64,000 bases of DNA from Desulfobacillus sp041396245 (GCA_041396245.1 JAWKYW010000002.1:1-64000), one strand, 5' to 3'; positions 29,654 to 39,225 are shown, numbered from the stretch's first letter. Program-made: numbers and translations. Notes: generated by a model from the letters alone, not told the origin.

Positions 29654-31585
29654 ATGGGCAAGATCATCGGCATCGACCTCGGCACCACCAATTCCTGCGT
29701 CGCCGTCATGGAAGGCGGCAAGCCCAAGGTCATCGAGAACGCCGAAGGCGCACGCACGACACCCTCCGTCGTTGCCTACACGGACGACGGCGAAGTCCTT
29801 TGCGGCGCTTCGGCCAAACGCCAGGCGGTGACCAACGCCAAGAACACCCTGTTCGCGGTCAAACGTCTGATCGGCCGCCGTTTCGACGAAAAGGAAGTGC
29901 AGAAGGACATCGACCTGATGCCCTTCAAGATCGTCAAGGCCGACAACAACGACGCCTGGGTGGAAGTGCGCGGCAAGAAGATGGCGCCGCCCCAGGTCTC
30001 CGCCGAGGTGCTGCGCAAAATGAAGAAGACGGCGGAAGACTACCTCGGCGAGGAAGTCACCGAGGCCGTCATCACCGTGCCGGCCTACTTCAATGACTCC
30101 CAGCGCCAGGCGACCAAGGACGCCGGCAAGATTGCAGGACTTGAGGTCAAGCGCATCATCAACGAGCCGACCGCGGCGGCCATCTCCTTCGGCCTCGACA
30201 AGAAGGAAGGCGACCGCAAGATCGCGGTCTACGATCTCGGAGGCGGTACGTTCGACATTTCCATCATCGAGATCGCCGAGGTCGAGGGCGAGCACCAGTT
30301 CGAGGTGTTGTCGACCAACGGCGATACCTTCCTCGGCGGAGAGGACTTCGACCAGCGCCTGATCGACTACATCGTCACCGAGTTCAAGAAGGAACAGGGC
30401 GTCGACCTGAAGAACGACGTACTGGCCCTGCAGCGCCTGAAGGAGGCGGCCGAAAAGGCCAAGATCGAGCTCTCCGGCTCGCAGCAGACCGAGATCAACC
30501 TGCCCTACATCACGGCGGACGCCTCGGGGCCGAAGCATCTGGCCATGAAGGTCACCCGCGCCAAGTTCGAGTCGCTGGTGGAAGACCTCATCGCCCGTAC
30601 CATCGAGCCCTGCCGAATCGCCATCAAGGATGCCGGCGTCAAGGTCGCCGACATCGAGGACGTCATACTGGTCGGCGGCATGGCCCGCATGCCCAAGGTG
30701 CAGGACACCGTGAAGGCTTTCTTCGGCAAGGAGCCGCGCAAGGACGTGAACCCCGATGAAGCCGTCGCCGTCGGCGCCGCCATCCAGGCCGGCGTGCTGC
30801 AGGGCGAGGTGAAGGACGTGCTGCTGCTCGACGTCACGCCCCTATCGCTCGGCATCGAGACCCTGGGCGGCGTCATGACCAAGCTCATCGGCAAGAACAC
30901 CACCATCCCGACCAAGCAGAGCCAGGTGTTTTCCACCGCCGACGACAACCAGTCGGCCGTGACCATCCATGTTCTGCAGGGCGAGCGTGAAATGGCTTCC
31001 GGCAACAAGAGCCTCGGCCAGTTCAATTTGACCGACATCCCGCCGGCTCCGCGCGGCATGCCGCAGATCGAGGTGACTTTCGACATCGACGCCAACGGCA
31101 TCCTCCACGTCTCGGCCAAGGACAAGGCCACAGGCAAAGAGAACAAGATCAAGATCCAGGCGAGCTCGGGCCTGAGCGAGGACGAGATCAACCGCATGGT
31201 CAAGGATGCCGAAGCCCACGCCGAGGAGGACCGCAAGCTGCACGATCTGGTCAACGCCCGCAACGGCTGCGACGCCATGATCCATTCGGTCAAGAAAGCC
31301 CTCGCCGACCACGGCGACAAGATCGATGCCGACGAAAAGGGCCGGATCGAGGCTGCCATAAAGGAAGCCGAGGAAGCCATCAAGGGCAGCGACAACAAGG
31401 AGGACATCGAGGCCAAGACCGCGGCGCTCGCCCAGGTTAGCCAGAAGCTCGGCGAGAAACTCTATGCCGAACAGCAGGCGGCGGCCGGTGCGGCAAGCGG
31501 CACCCCGGGCAGTGAAGCCGGTGGCAAGCAGGATGAAGGCGACGTGGTGGACGCGGAATTCACCGAAGTCCAAGACAAGAAATAA
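29654..31585 (+). CDS. dnaK: Molecular chaperone DnaK (Hsp70)
   Basis: A 643-residue ATP-driven chaperone. The nucleotide-binding domain starts KIIGIDLGTTNSCV and has the three Hsp70 signatures (IDLGTTNS, IAVYDLGGGTFDIS, VILVGGMARMPKVQ); the substrate domain follows LLLDVTPLSLGIET, and a helical lid ends in an acidic, glycine-rich tail (EGDVVDAEFTEV). The ATG at 29654 gives the standard start; 12 codons upstream are open but unconserved. It works with GrpE and DnaJ on either side. Confidence 0.98.
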   Translation: MGKIIGIDLGTTNSCVAVMEGGKPKVIENAEGARTTPSVVAYTDDGEVLCGASAKRQAVTNAKNTLFAVKRLIGRRFDEKEVQKDIDLMPFKIVKADNNDAWVEVRGKKMAPPQVSAEVLRKMKKTAEDYLGEEVTEAVITVPAYFNDSQRQATKDAGKIAGLEVKRIINEPTAAAISFGLDKKEGDRKIAVYDLGGGTFDISIIEIAEVEGEHQFEVLSTNGDTFLGGEDFDQRLIDYIVTEFKKEQGVDLKNDVLALQRLKEAAEKAKIELSGSQQTEINLPYITADASGPKHLAMKVTRAKFESLVEDLIARTIEPCRIAIKDAGVKVADIEDVILVGGMARMPKVQDTVKAFFGKEPRKDVNPDEAVAVGAAIQAGVLQGEVKDVLLLDVTPLSLGIETLGGVMTKLIGKNTTIPTKQSQVFSTADDNQSAVTIHVLQGEREMASGNKSLGQFNLTDIPPAPRGMPQIEVTFDIDANGILHVSAKDKATGKENKIKIQASSGLSEDEINRMVKDAEAHAEEDRKLHDLVNARNGCDAMIHSVKKALADHGDKIDADEKGRIEAAIKEAEEAIKGSDNKEDIEAKTAALAQVSQKLGEKLYAEQQAAAGAASGTPGSEAGGKQDEGDVVDAEFTEVQDKK

Positions 31586-31612
31586 CGACCTGACCGCGGA
31601 TCGCGCGGATTA

Positions 31613-31642
31613 ACGCGGATTTTCCGAAAGGCGAATCCGCGT
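31613..31642 (+). promoter_or_regulatory. Hairpin between dnaK and dnaJ
   Basis: ACGCGGATT (31613-31621) and AATCCGCGT (31634-31642) form a perfect 9-bp stem with a 12-base loop, followed by CTTTCGC, too poor in T for a strong terminator. It probably lowers read-through or protects the dnaK 3' end, matching the common excess of DnaK over DnaJ. The motif GCGGAT occurs four times in this 85-base gap. Confidence 0.45.
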
Positions 31643-31670
31643 CTTTCGCACGATTCGCGGCTACCTTTCC

Positions 31671-32804
31671 ATGGCCAAACGCGACTACTACGAAATCCTG
31701 GGCATCAATCGCGATGCCCCCGAGGGTGATATCAAGAAGGCCTATCGCAAGCTGGCCATGAAGCACCATCCGGACCGCAATCCGGACAACCCAAAGGCCG
31801 AAGAGCACTTCAAGGAGGCCAAGGAGGCCTACGAAGTCCTGTCGGATGCGCAGAAGCGCGCCGCCTACGACCAATACGGCCATGCCGGCGTCGACCCGCA
31901 AGCCGGCATGGGCGGCTTCGGTCCCGGCGGCGCCGGCATGGGCGGTTTCGCCGATGCCTTCGGCGACATCTTCGGCGACATCTTCGGCGGGGGGCGCAGT
32001 GGGGGGCGGGGCGGGGTGTATCGCGGGGCCGATCTGCGCTACAACCTCGAAATATCCCTCGAGGAGGCCGCGCGCGGCACCGAAACGCGGATCCGCATCC
32101 CCACCATGGAAGAATGCGAGGCCTGCGGCGGCAGCGGCGCCAGGAAGGGCACCAGCCCGACGACCTGCCCGACCTGCCACGGACACGGCCAGGTGCGCAT
32201 GCAGCAGGGCTTCTTCTCCATTCAGCAGACCTGCCCGAAATGCCATGGGAGCGGCCGCTTCGTCGCCGATCCCTGCACGGCCTGCCACGGCGCCGGTCGC
32301 GTCAAGCAGCACAAGACGCTGTCGGTGAAGATCCCCGCGGGCGTCGATGAAGGCGACCGCATCCGGCTGTCGGGCGAGGGCGAACACGGCGTGGGGGGCG
32401 GGCCGGCCGGCGACTTGTACGTGCAGATCCATATCAAGCCGCACGCTGTCTTCCAGCGCGATCACGACGACCTGCATTGCGAAATGCCGATCAGTTTCAC
32501 CATCGCCGCGCTGGGCGGCGAGATCGAGATCCCTACCCTCGACGGCATGGCCAAGATCAAGATTCCGGCCGAAACCCAGAGCGGCAAGGTGTTCCGCCTG
32601 CGCGGCAAGGGCATCAAGGGCGTGCGCAGCCACAGCCATGGCGACCTCATGTGCCATGTCGTGGTGGAAACCCCCGTCAACCTCACCGAGCGCCAGAAGG
32701 AACTCCTGCGCGAGCTCGAAACCCTCAACGGCGAGGACGGATCACGCCACAATCCGCGCGCCGAATCCTGGATGGACAAGGTCAGGGATTTCTTCGGAGG
32801 CTGA
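31671..32804 (+). CDS. dnaJ: Chaperone protein DnaJ
   Basis: A 377-residue type I Hsp40 that delivers substrates to DnaK and stimulates its ATPase. The J domain (residues 1-70) has KHHPDRNPD; a Gly/Phe-rich linker follows (about 75-120, including GFADAFGDIFGDIFGG). Four CxxCxGxG-type zinc motifs come next (CEACGGSG, CPTCHGHG, CPKCHGSG, CTACHGAG; about residues 145-205), then the two substrate-binding beta domains. Complete and normal. Confidence 0.97.
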   Translation: MAKRDYYEILGINRDAPEGDIKKAYRKLAMKHHPDRNPDNPKAEEHFKEAKEAYEVLSDAQKRAAYDQYGHAGVDPQAGMGGFGPGGAGMGGFADAFGDIFGDIFGGGRSGGRGGVYRGADLRYNLEISLEEAARGTETRIRIPTMEECEACGGSGARKGTSPTTCPTCHGHGQVRMQQGFFSIQQTCPKCHGSGRFVADPCTACHGAGRVKQHKTLSVKIPAGVDEGDRIRLSGEGEHGVGGGPAGDLYVQIHIKPHAVFQRDHDDLHCEMPISFTIAALGGEIEIPTLDGMAKIKIPAETQSGKVFRLRGKGIKGVRSHSHGDLMCHVVVETPVNLTERQKELLRELETLNGEDGSRHNPRAESWMDKVRDFFGG

Positions 32805-33229
32805 TCCCGGGGGCCCGGCAGCCACTGGCGTTTTCACCCGGCCTCCCGCCATTTCACTGTGTACCTGGCAGGGGCGTTACATCGCACCGTCGTACTTGCA
32901 CAGGAACCCGGGCTGGAGGTCATCCCGGCCTCGCCTTGTTCGAATCCGTCTCGCCGCACTCAAGCCCTGCTGCCATGACTGCAGCGGGAGGCGGGTTGGA
33001 GGGTGTCCGGGCTATACTACAAAGTAGTGATAATTCTTCGTTTTTTTTGTATCATTTGGAAAAAACGCAGGGACGTCTTGCCGAGATCAGGTGTGCCGAA
33101 CCGGCTACTGCACTGGTTGCCGATGCCGGCGCATCACATGGTTCTTGACTGATGTGTCATCTTGACCTCGGGAGAGAATCGGGCCAGACCGTCACCGATG
33201 CATTCACACCAAACTGTTGGAGGACGGAC
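32805..33229. other. 425-base intergenic region after dnaJ
   Basis: No gene found. It holds a weak stem (GCTGC...GCAGC near 32971-32990), then an unusually AT-rich stretch (about 33014-33066) with the dyad ACTACAAAGTAGT and a run of eight T, and a direct repeat TCTTGAC spaced 17 bases near 33140-33165. The AT-rich part probably carries the promoter of the following binding-protein gene; I cannot define boxes. Confidence 0.4.
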
Positions 33230-34372
33230 ATGATACAAAACATCGCGCGTTTTATTGCTTCCTTTGTTGCTCTTTTGCTGAGTCAAACCACAATCGCCGC
33301 CGACCCGGGTATCTCGAACAATAGCCTCCTCATCGGTCAGACCGGAGTTTTCAGCGGGCCGGTGGCGGAGCCCGGCCTGCAATACCGCGCCGGCGCGCAG
33401 CTCTATTTCGACGCCGTGAATGCCAAGGGCGGGGTTTTCGGACGCCAGATCAAGCTGGTCTCCTACGACGACAAGTTCAACCCCAAGCTGGCCGCGGAAA
33501 ACGCCAAGAAACTGATCAATGAGGACAAGGTGTTTGCCCTGTTCGGCATCATCGGCACGGGCGCTACCGCAGCGACCATACCCTTTGCCGACAAGCAGGC
33601 TATACCCGTCGTGGGCTCGCTGTCCGGGTCGGACGGTCTGCGCAACGCAAAATTCAAGCGACTTTTCCACACCCGGGCGAGCTACAGCGACGAAATGGGC
33701 AAGATGGTCGAGCAACTGAAGACGACCGGCGTCAGATCCATCGCGGTGGTCTATCAGGACGACGCGTTCGGCAAGGCGGGACTCAAATCGGCGCAAAGCG
33801 CGTTCGAACGGCAGGGCGCCAAGCCGGTCATCGAGATGCCCATCGACCCGGGCAAGCTCGATGCGCTCGATGCGACCGTCGCCAAGGTGGCGAAAACCGA
33901 GCCGGCGGCCATCATTATGGTCACCGCCGGCAAGGCCTCGACGGCCTTCATCCGTGCATACCTCAAGACCGGCTCCCGACCGCAATTCTTCGGCGTCTCG
34001 GTGCTCAGCGCCAAGGCACTTCTTGCCGATCTGGGGGCTGATGCCCGCGGTATCGTGATCGCCCAGGTGGTGCCCTCCCCCCTGCGTTCCAGCTACGGCA
34101 TCTCCAAGGAATTCCTTGCCGCCACCAGGAATGCGAACAGCAAGGACATCACCTACAACAGCCTGGAGGGCTATCTGAGCGCAAAGGTATTCGTGGAAGC
34201 CCTGCGCCGGGCCGGCAAGGACCTGACCCGGGATAAGCTCGTTGCCGCGCTGGACTCGATGGACAACTACGACCTGGGCGGATTCGTCATCGACTATTCT
34301 GGCGGCAAGCGCGCCGGTTCAAGTTACGTCGACCTGTCCATCATCAGCAAGACGGGGCAATTCCTGCACTGA
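33230..34372 (+). CDS. Periplasmic substrate-binding protein, branched-chain amino acid ABC type (orphan)
   Basis: A 380-residue type I periplasmic binding protein of the LivJ/LivK-like group. A signal peptide (about residues 1-24, cut after TTIAA) precedes an open stretch LIGQTGVFSGPVAEPGLQYRAGAQLYFDAVNAKGGVFGRQIKLVSYDD, typical of the family's N-lobe. The ATG at 33230 has GGAGGAC five to eleven bases upstream. No permease or ATPase genes are adjacent, so it is an orphan; it may serve a transporter elsewhere or act as a ligand sensor. Ligand unknown. Convergent with cysS, nine bases apart. Confidence 0.9.
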   Translation: MIQNIARFIASFVALLLSQTTIAADPGISNNSLLIGQTGVFSGPVAEPGLQYRAGAQLYFDAVNAKGGVFGRQIKLVSYDDKFNPKLAAENAKKLINEDKVFALFGIIGTGATAATIPFADKQAIPVVGSLSGSDGLRNAKFKRLFHTRASYSDEMGKMVEQLKTTGVRSIAVVYQDDAFGKAGLKSAQSAFERQGAKPVIEMPIDPGKLDALDATVAKVAKTEPAAIIMVTAGKASTAFIRAYLKTGSRPQFFGVSVLSAKALLADLGADARGIVIAQVVPSPLRSSYGISKEFLAATRNANSKDITYNSLEGYLSAKVFVEALRRAGKDLTRDKLVAALDSMDNYDLGGFVIDYSGGKRAGSSYVDLSIISKTGQFLH

Positions 34373-34381
34373 GGCCGGCAT

Positions 34382-35767
34382 TCAGGCGCGGCGCCATTCG
34401 GTGGCGCCGCCCGGCTTGTCCTCCAGCACGACGCCTTCGGCCAGCAATTCGGCGCGGATGCGGTCGGCCTCGATGAAGTCCTTCGCGTTCTTGGCCTCCC
34501 GACGGGCGGCGATGCGCGCCTCGATGTCTGCCGCAGCCACCCGACGCGACGATGCCGGCACGGATTGCAGAAAGGCCACCGGGTCGCGCGCCAGCAATCC
34601 GAGCACGCCCCCCAGCGCTTTGAGCAGTCCGGCCGCAACGGCTGAATGCGTGCGGTTAACCTCATTGGCCAGTTCGAACAGGACGGCAATCGCCTCGGGG
34701 GTATTGAAGTCGTCGTCCATCGCCGCACGGAACCTCGCCGCATGCGGCTCGTTCCAGTCGATCTGCGCCGGCGCCGCGGCAACGCCCTTCAGCGCCGTGT
34801 AGAGCCGCGTCAGTGCACCGCGCGCATCGTCTAGATGCATGTCGGAATAATTGAGCGGACTGCGGTAGTGTGCGCGCAGGATGAAAAAGCGGATCACCTC
34901 GGCGTCGAATTGCTTCAGCACCTCGCGAATGGTGAAGAAGTTGCCGAGGGATTTCGACATCTTCTCGTCATCCACCCGCACGAAGCCGTTGTGCATCCAG
35001 TAATTCACGAAACGGCAGCCGTTTGCACCCTCGCTCTGCGCGATCTCGTTCTCGTGGTGCGGGAACTGCAGGTCCTGGCCGCCGCCATGGATGTCGAAAT
35101 GGGGGCCCAGCAGTTCCGAACTCATGGCCGAGCACTCGATGTGCCAGCCGGGGCGGCCGCTGCCCCAGGGCGACGTCCATACCGCCTCCGGCGGATCGCC
35201 TTCCTTGGCGTGTTTCCAGAGGACGAAGTCGAGCGGGTCGTGCTTGCCTTCCACGACGTCGACGCGCTCGCCGGCGCGCAGGTCCTCCAGCGACTTGCCG
35301 GAGAGCCGGCCGTAACCTTCGAACTTGCGCACGCTGTAGCAGACATCGCGGTTGGCGGCGACATAGGCGTAGCCGTTGTGCTCCAGCGCGCCGATCAGGC
35401 GCAGCATGGCGGCTACATGCTGCGTCGCGCGCGGCTCGTGGTCGGGCTTGAGGACGCCCAGCGCCGCGGCGTCCTCGTGCATGGCGGCGACATAGCGGTC
35501 GGTCAGCGTCCGGATGGACTCGCCGTTCTCCTGCGCCCGCCGGATGATCTTGTCGTCGATGTCGGTGATGTTGCGGACATAGACCACCCGGTAACCGGAC
35601 GCGCGCAGCCAGCGCGCCACCATGTCGAACACCACCAGCACGCGGGCATGGCCGAGGTGGCAATAGTCGTACACGGTCATGCCGCAGACATACATGCGCA
35701 CCAGGCCGGGCTCGATCGGAACGAACGTCTGCTTGTCGCGCAGCAGGGTATTGTGGATCTTCAGCAT
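34382..35767 (-). CDS. cysS: Cysteinyl-tRNA synthetase
   Basis: A 461-residue class Ia aminoacyl-tRNA synthetase. Signatures are the zinc-ligand cysteine in YVCGMTVYDYCHLGHAR with the HIGH-type sequence HLGH (about residue 37), the zinc-site HIECSAM region and KMSKSLGN (near residue 267). Faces the cyclophilin and lpxH genes across a divergent region; cysS-ppi-lpxH grouping is common in betaproteobacteria. Confidence 0.97.
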   Translation of the reverse strand: MLKIHNTLLRDKQTFVPIEPGLVRMYVCGMTVYDYCHLGHARVLVVFDMVARWLRASGYRVVYVRNITDIDDKIIRRAQENGESIRTLTDRYVAAMHEDAAALGVLKPDHEPRATQHVAAMLRLIGALEHNGYAYVAANRDVCYSVRKFEGYGRLSGKSLEDLRAGERVDVVEGKHDPLDFVLWKHAKEGDPPEAVWTSPWGSGRPGWHIECSAMSSELLGPHFDIHGGGQDLQFPHHENEIAQSEGANGCRFVNYWMHNGFVRVDDEKMSKSLGNFFTIREVLKQFDAEVIRFFILRAHYRSPLNYSDMHLDDARGALTRLYTALKGVAAAPAQIDWNEPHAARFRAAMDDDFNTPEAIAVLFELANEVNRTHSAVAAGLLKALGGVLGLLARDPVAFLQSVPASSRRVAAADIEARIAARREAKNAKDFIEADRIRAELLAEGVVLEDKPGGATEWRRA

Positions 35768-35886
35768 CGGGGGAATTCAGGAATCCGGCAAACCGCCCGG
35801 AAGCGGCGATGTTCATTGATGCGCTGTTGCCGTTCTTGATAGAATGCCAGAATATTCAAAAGCCTATGGGCGCAAAGTATAGCATA

Positions 35887-36921
35887 ATGACCCCACGCCG
35901 TTTTCCTGTCCTGCAGCGCGTCACCACCCTCCTGCTATGCGCAGGAATGCTCACCCTGTTTTCGGCGACGGTCCGGGCCGATGCCCTGCAGGAAGCCAAT
36001 CGTCTCATCCAGCTGGGCGAATACGGTCCCGCGCTGAAACAGACCGAACAGGTGCTGAAGGACAAGCCCAGGGATGCCCAGGCACGCTTCCTGAAGGGAC
36101 TCATCCTGACGGAAATGAACCGCCACAACGACGCCATCCGCGAATTCACCAGGCTGACCGAGGATTACCCGGAACTGCCGGAACCCTACAACAACCTTGC
36201 CGTGCTCTACGCCCAGCAGCGCCAGTACGAGAAGGCCAAGCATGCCCTGGAAATGGCCATCCGTACCCACCCTTCGTATGCCACGGCGCACGAGAACCTC
36301 GGCGACATTTATGCCCGCATGGCCAGCCAGGCCTACGACAAGGCCCTGCAGATCGACTCATCGAATGCCAGCGCGCAATCCAAGCTGGCCCTGATACGCA
36401 ACCTGGTGAGCGATGCCGCCCGCCCGTCGATGCTGGCCTCGCGCAGCGCGCCGGACAGTGTTCAGGCCGCGTCGACGCCGCCGTCGCTGCCCGTCGCGGC
36501 GGCGAAAACCGAGCCGTCATCCGCCGTCTCGCGGCAGCCTGCACCCAAAACGATATCGGCGCCCGAAGACGGATCCACTGCCGGCAGCGAACGGGAAGCT
36601 GAACAGGCCATCCGCGACTGGGCCGCGGCCTGGTCGCGAAAAGACCTCAAGGCCTACTTTGCCGCTTACGCCCATGACTTCCGTTTGCCAGGCAAAACGA
36701 GGAGTGCCTGGGAAACCGAACGAACACGCCGCATCGACAAGCCCGCGCCAATCATGGTACGCATTGAAAACATCAGGGTTTCGGTCGAGGGCGATCGCGC
36801 CGCGGCGGTTTTCCGGCAGCATTACCAATCCGGCAGTCTGAAGACCGCCACCACCAAAACCCTGCAGCTGGTCAGACGCGACGGCAGGTGGCTCATCCAG
36901 CAGGAACGCATCGCCAAATGA
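35887..36921 (+). CDS. Exported TPR protein with C-terminal NTF2-like (Cds6-type) domain
   Basis: A 344-residue secreted or periplasmic protein. The signal peptide ends about residue 32 (FSATVRADA). Tetratricopeptide repeats follow (about residues 34-145: LIQLGEYGPALKQTEQVLKDKPRDAQARFLKGL, then two more). A Pro/Ala/Ser-rich linker leads to an NTF2-like domain (about residues 238-344) beginning EAEQAIRDWAAAWSRKDLKAYF. It is translationally coupled to the L,D-transpeptidase gene (ATGA), and the two share their end domains, so a joint role in the cell wall is likely. Start set at the ATG that gives a clean signal peptide. Confidence 0.82.
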   Translation: MTPRRFPVLQRVTTLLLCAGMLTLFSATVRADALQEANRLIQLGEYGPALKQTEQVLKDKPRDAQARFLKGLILTEMNRHNDAIREFTRLTEDYPELPEPYNNLAVLYAQQRQYEKAKHALEMAIRTHPSYATAHENLGDIYARMASQAYDKALQIDSSNASAQSKLALIRNLVSDAARPSMLASRSAPDSVQAASTPPSLPVAAAKTEPSSAVSRQPAPKTISAPEDGSTAGSEREAEQAIRDWAAAWSRKDLKAYFAAYAHDFRLPGKTRSAWETERTRRIDKPAPIMVRIENIRVSVEGDRAAAVFRQHYQSGSLKTATTKTLQLVRRDGRWLIQQERIAK

Positions 36922-38117
36922 TGAACGGAAGACTGCGCATTCGCGATGCGATCGGGGTACTGCTGCTCGCGGCCGGGACCGCGGCTTTCGCCGCTTCCCC
37001 GGAACAGGCCTACTCCGATGCCGGCCCGGAGCCGATGCTGTCCGCGGTCTTCGACCACATCGAACAAAACCGCCTCGATGCGGCGCTGGAGCAAACGGAA
37101 AGGCTGCTCGAGGCCTATCCCAATTTTCGCCTCGCGCACCTGGTCAAGGGCGACCTCCTGCTGGCCCGCTCCAGGCCGCTGCAAACGCTGGGCAATGCCC
37201 TCAACGCCCCCGAGCACAAGCTGGCCGACCTGCGCGAGGAGGCCGTTGCCCGCCTGCAGGCCTATCGCGACAAGCCTCCGACCGACTACGTGCCGCGTTA
37301 CCTCCTGCAGATGCATCCCGACCAGAAATACGCCGTGGTCGTCGACACGCAGAAGGCCCGCCTCTACCTCTACCGCAATACGGACGGACGGCCGCGTTTC
37401 GTCGCCGACTACTACATCTCCCACGGCAAGGCCGGCGCCGAAAAGGTGCGCGAAGGCGACAAGAAGACTCCGGTGGGGGTCTATCATGTCACGGCCAGCC
37501 TGCCGCGGCAGAAACTCTCGGACTTTTATGGCAGCGGCGCCTTCCCCATCAACTATCCGAACGAGTGGGACAAGCGCCTGGGGCGCAATGGCCACGGCAT
37601 CTGGCTGCACGGCACGCCCTCCGATACCCTATCGCGTCCGCCCAGGGCTTCAGACGGTTGCGTCGTGCTGGCCAACCAGGACCTCGACGCCCTGGCGAAG
37701 AATCTGCAGGTCGGCACCACACCGGTGATCATTTCCAACAGCATCGAATGGCTCTCGCTCGACGACTGGCAGTCGGAGCGCGCCGCGCTCTCGCGCAGCA
37801 TCGAGAAGTGGCGCAAGGATTGGGAGAGCCTCGACACAGACAAGTACCTCGGCAACTACTCGAAACGCTTCCAGTCCGGCAAGCAGGACTTCGAGCAATG
37901 GGCTGCCCAGAAGCGCAAGGTCAACATCGGCAAGCGATGGGTCAAGGTCGCCGCGAGCAACATCAGCATGTTCCGCAATCCGGGCAAGGAGGAAATGGTC
38001 GTCGTCACTTTCGACCAGGGCTACCGCAGCAACAATTTGAGCAACACGATGAAGAAGCGCCAGTACTGGATGAAGGAGGACGGCGCCTGGAGAATTGTTT
38101 ACGAAGGCGGCGCCTAG
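36918..38117 (+). CDS. L,D-transpeptidase (YkuD domain) with C-terminal NTF2-like domain
   Basis: A 399-residue exported enzyme expected to form 3-3 peptidoglycan cross-links or attach proteins to the wall. Signal peptide to about residue 26; one or two TPR-like helices (about 38-90); YkuD domain (about 130-275) with the active-site pattern starting at His231 (HGTPSD) and ending SDGCVVL with nucleophile Cys248; NTF2-like domain at the end (about 285-399). The start overlaps the upstream stop by four bases; a second ATG lies one codon later. Confidence 0.9.
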   Translation: MMNGRLRIRDAIGVLLLAAGTAAFAASPEQAYSDAGPEPMLSAVFDHIEQNRLDAALEQTERLLEAYPNFRLAHLVKGDLLLARSRPLQTLGNALNAPEHKLADLREEAVARLQAYRDKPPTDYVPRYLLQMHPDQKYAVVVDTQKARLYLYRNTDGRPRFVADYYISHGKAGAEKVREGDKKTPVGVYHVTASLPRQKLSDFYGSGAFPINYPNEWDKRLGRNGHGIWLHGTPSDTLSRPPRASDGCVVLANQDLDALAKNLQVGTTPVIISNSIEWLSLDDWQSERAALSRSIEKWRKDWESLDTDKYLGNYSKRFQSGKQDFEQWAAQKRKVNIGKRWVKVAASNISMFRNPGKEEMVVVTFDQGYRSNNLSNTMKKRQYWMKEDGAWRIVYEGGA

Positions 38118-38144
38118 CCGCCACTTTTTGAAGGAAATGACGCA

Positions 38145-38705
38145 ATGAAGAAACTGTTCGCGCTGGCCGCAGGCCTGCTCCTGAGCCTGTCCGCCCTTGC
38201 CGCCAATCCGCACGTCGAGATGAAGACCAGGCAGGGCCTCATCGTCATCGAACTCGACGCCGCCAAGGCGCCGAAGACCGTGGAGAATTTCCTGAAATAC
38301 GTCAAGGACGGCTTCTACGACGGTACGATCTTCCACCGCGTCATCGACGGCTTCATGATCCAGGGCGGCGGCTTCGAGCCGGACATGAAGCAGAAGACCA
38401 CCCGCGCGCCGATCGAAAACGAGGCCAAGAACGGCCTGAAGAACGTGATCGGCTCGATTGCCATGGCGCGCACGCCCAATCCGCATTCGGCCTCCGCGCA
38501 ATTCTTCATCAACGTGGCCAATAACGGCTTCCTGGATTACCCGGGACAGGACGGCTGGGGGTATGCCGTCTTCGGCAAGGTCACGACAGGCATGGACGTC
38601 GTGCAGAAAATCGCCAAGGCCAGGAAGGGCCCCCGCGACATTCCGGTGGATCCTGTCGTCATCGAATCAATCCGGCTGCTGCCGCAAACCCAACCCGCAA
38701 AATAA
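38145..38705 (+). CDS. ppiA: Peptidylprolyl isomerase, exported cyclophilin
   Basis: A 186-residue cyclophilin-type proline isomerase of the periplasm. A signal peptide (about residues 1-20, ending LSALAA) precedes the domain with KTVENFLKYVKDGFYDGTIFHRVI, IQGGGFEPDM, the active-site SASAQFFINVANNGFLD and GWGYAVFGKV. It is a paralogue of the cytoplasmic gene 11 bases downstream, with long near-identical stretches. Confidence 0.94.
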   Translation: MKKLFALAAGLLLSLSALAANPHVEMKTRQGLIVIELDAAKAPKTVENFLKYVKDGFYDGTIFHRVIDGFMIQGGGFEPDMKQKTTRAPIENEAKNGLKNVIGSIAMARTPNPHSASAQFFINVANNGFLDYPGQDGWGYAVFGKVTTGMDVVQKIAKARKGPRDIPVDPVVIESIRLLPQTQPAK

Positions 38706-38716
38706 AGGAATTCAGC

Positions 38717-39208
38717 ATGGTCAAGCTGCACACCAATTTCGGCACCATCGTCCTCGAACTGGACGCCGCCAAGGCGCCCGAGACGGTCAAGAACTTCCTC
38801 GCCTACGTCGAGGCCGGTCATTACGACAACACGGTCTTCCACCGCGTCATCGACGGCTTCATGATCCAGGGCGGCGGTTTCGAGCCGGGCATGAACCAGA
38901 AGCCGACCAACGCGCCGATCGGGAACGAAGCGACCAACGGCCTGAAGAACGACCGCTACACCATCGCCATGGCGCGCACCGGCGATCCGCACTCGGCCAC
39001 CGCGCAGTTCTTCATCAACGTCAAGGACAACGCCTTCCTCAACCACACCGCGCCGAGCGGCCAGGGCTGGGGCTACTGCGTCTTCGGCAAGGTGGTCGAG
39101 GGCATGGACATCGTCGACAAGATCAAGGGCGTCAAGACCGGAACCAAGGGCTTCCACCAGGACGTACCGGTCGACGACGTGGTGATCCAGAAGGCCGAGG
39201 TCGCCTGA
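38717..39208 (+). CDS. ppiB: Peptidylprolyl isomerase, cytoplasmic cyclophilin
   Basis: A 163-residue cyclophilin without a signal peptide. It has the same core motifs as its upstream paralogue (NTVFHRVIDGFMIQGGGFEPGM, SATAQFFINVKDNAFLN, GWGYCVFGKV). The pair probably arose by tandem duplication with gain or loss of the export signal, the usual ppiA/ppiB relation. Followed by lpxH after 17 bases. Confidence 0.95.
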   Translation: MVKLHTNFGTIVLELDAAKAPETVKNFLAYVEAGHYDNTVFHRVIDGFMIQGGGFEPGMNQKPTNAPIGNEATNGLKNDRYTIAMARTGDPHSATAQFFINVKDNAFLNHTAPSGQGWGYCVFGKVVEGMDIVDKIKGVKTGTKGFHQDVPVDDVVIQKAEVA

Positions 39209-39225
39209 CATCGACGGAGGCGGCG

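Noticed and set aside
31613..31642. dnaK-dnaJ hairpin as a full intrinsic terminator
   Set aside because: The stem is good but the following CTTTCGC has too few T, and dnaJ needs read-through from dnaK.
38458..39225. N-terminal extension of lpxH through the ppiB region
   Set aside because: The extension is ppiB read in another frame; lpxH homology and a GGAGG site place the start at 39226.
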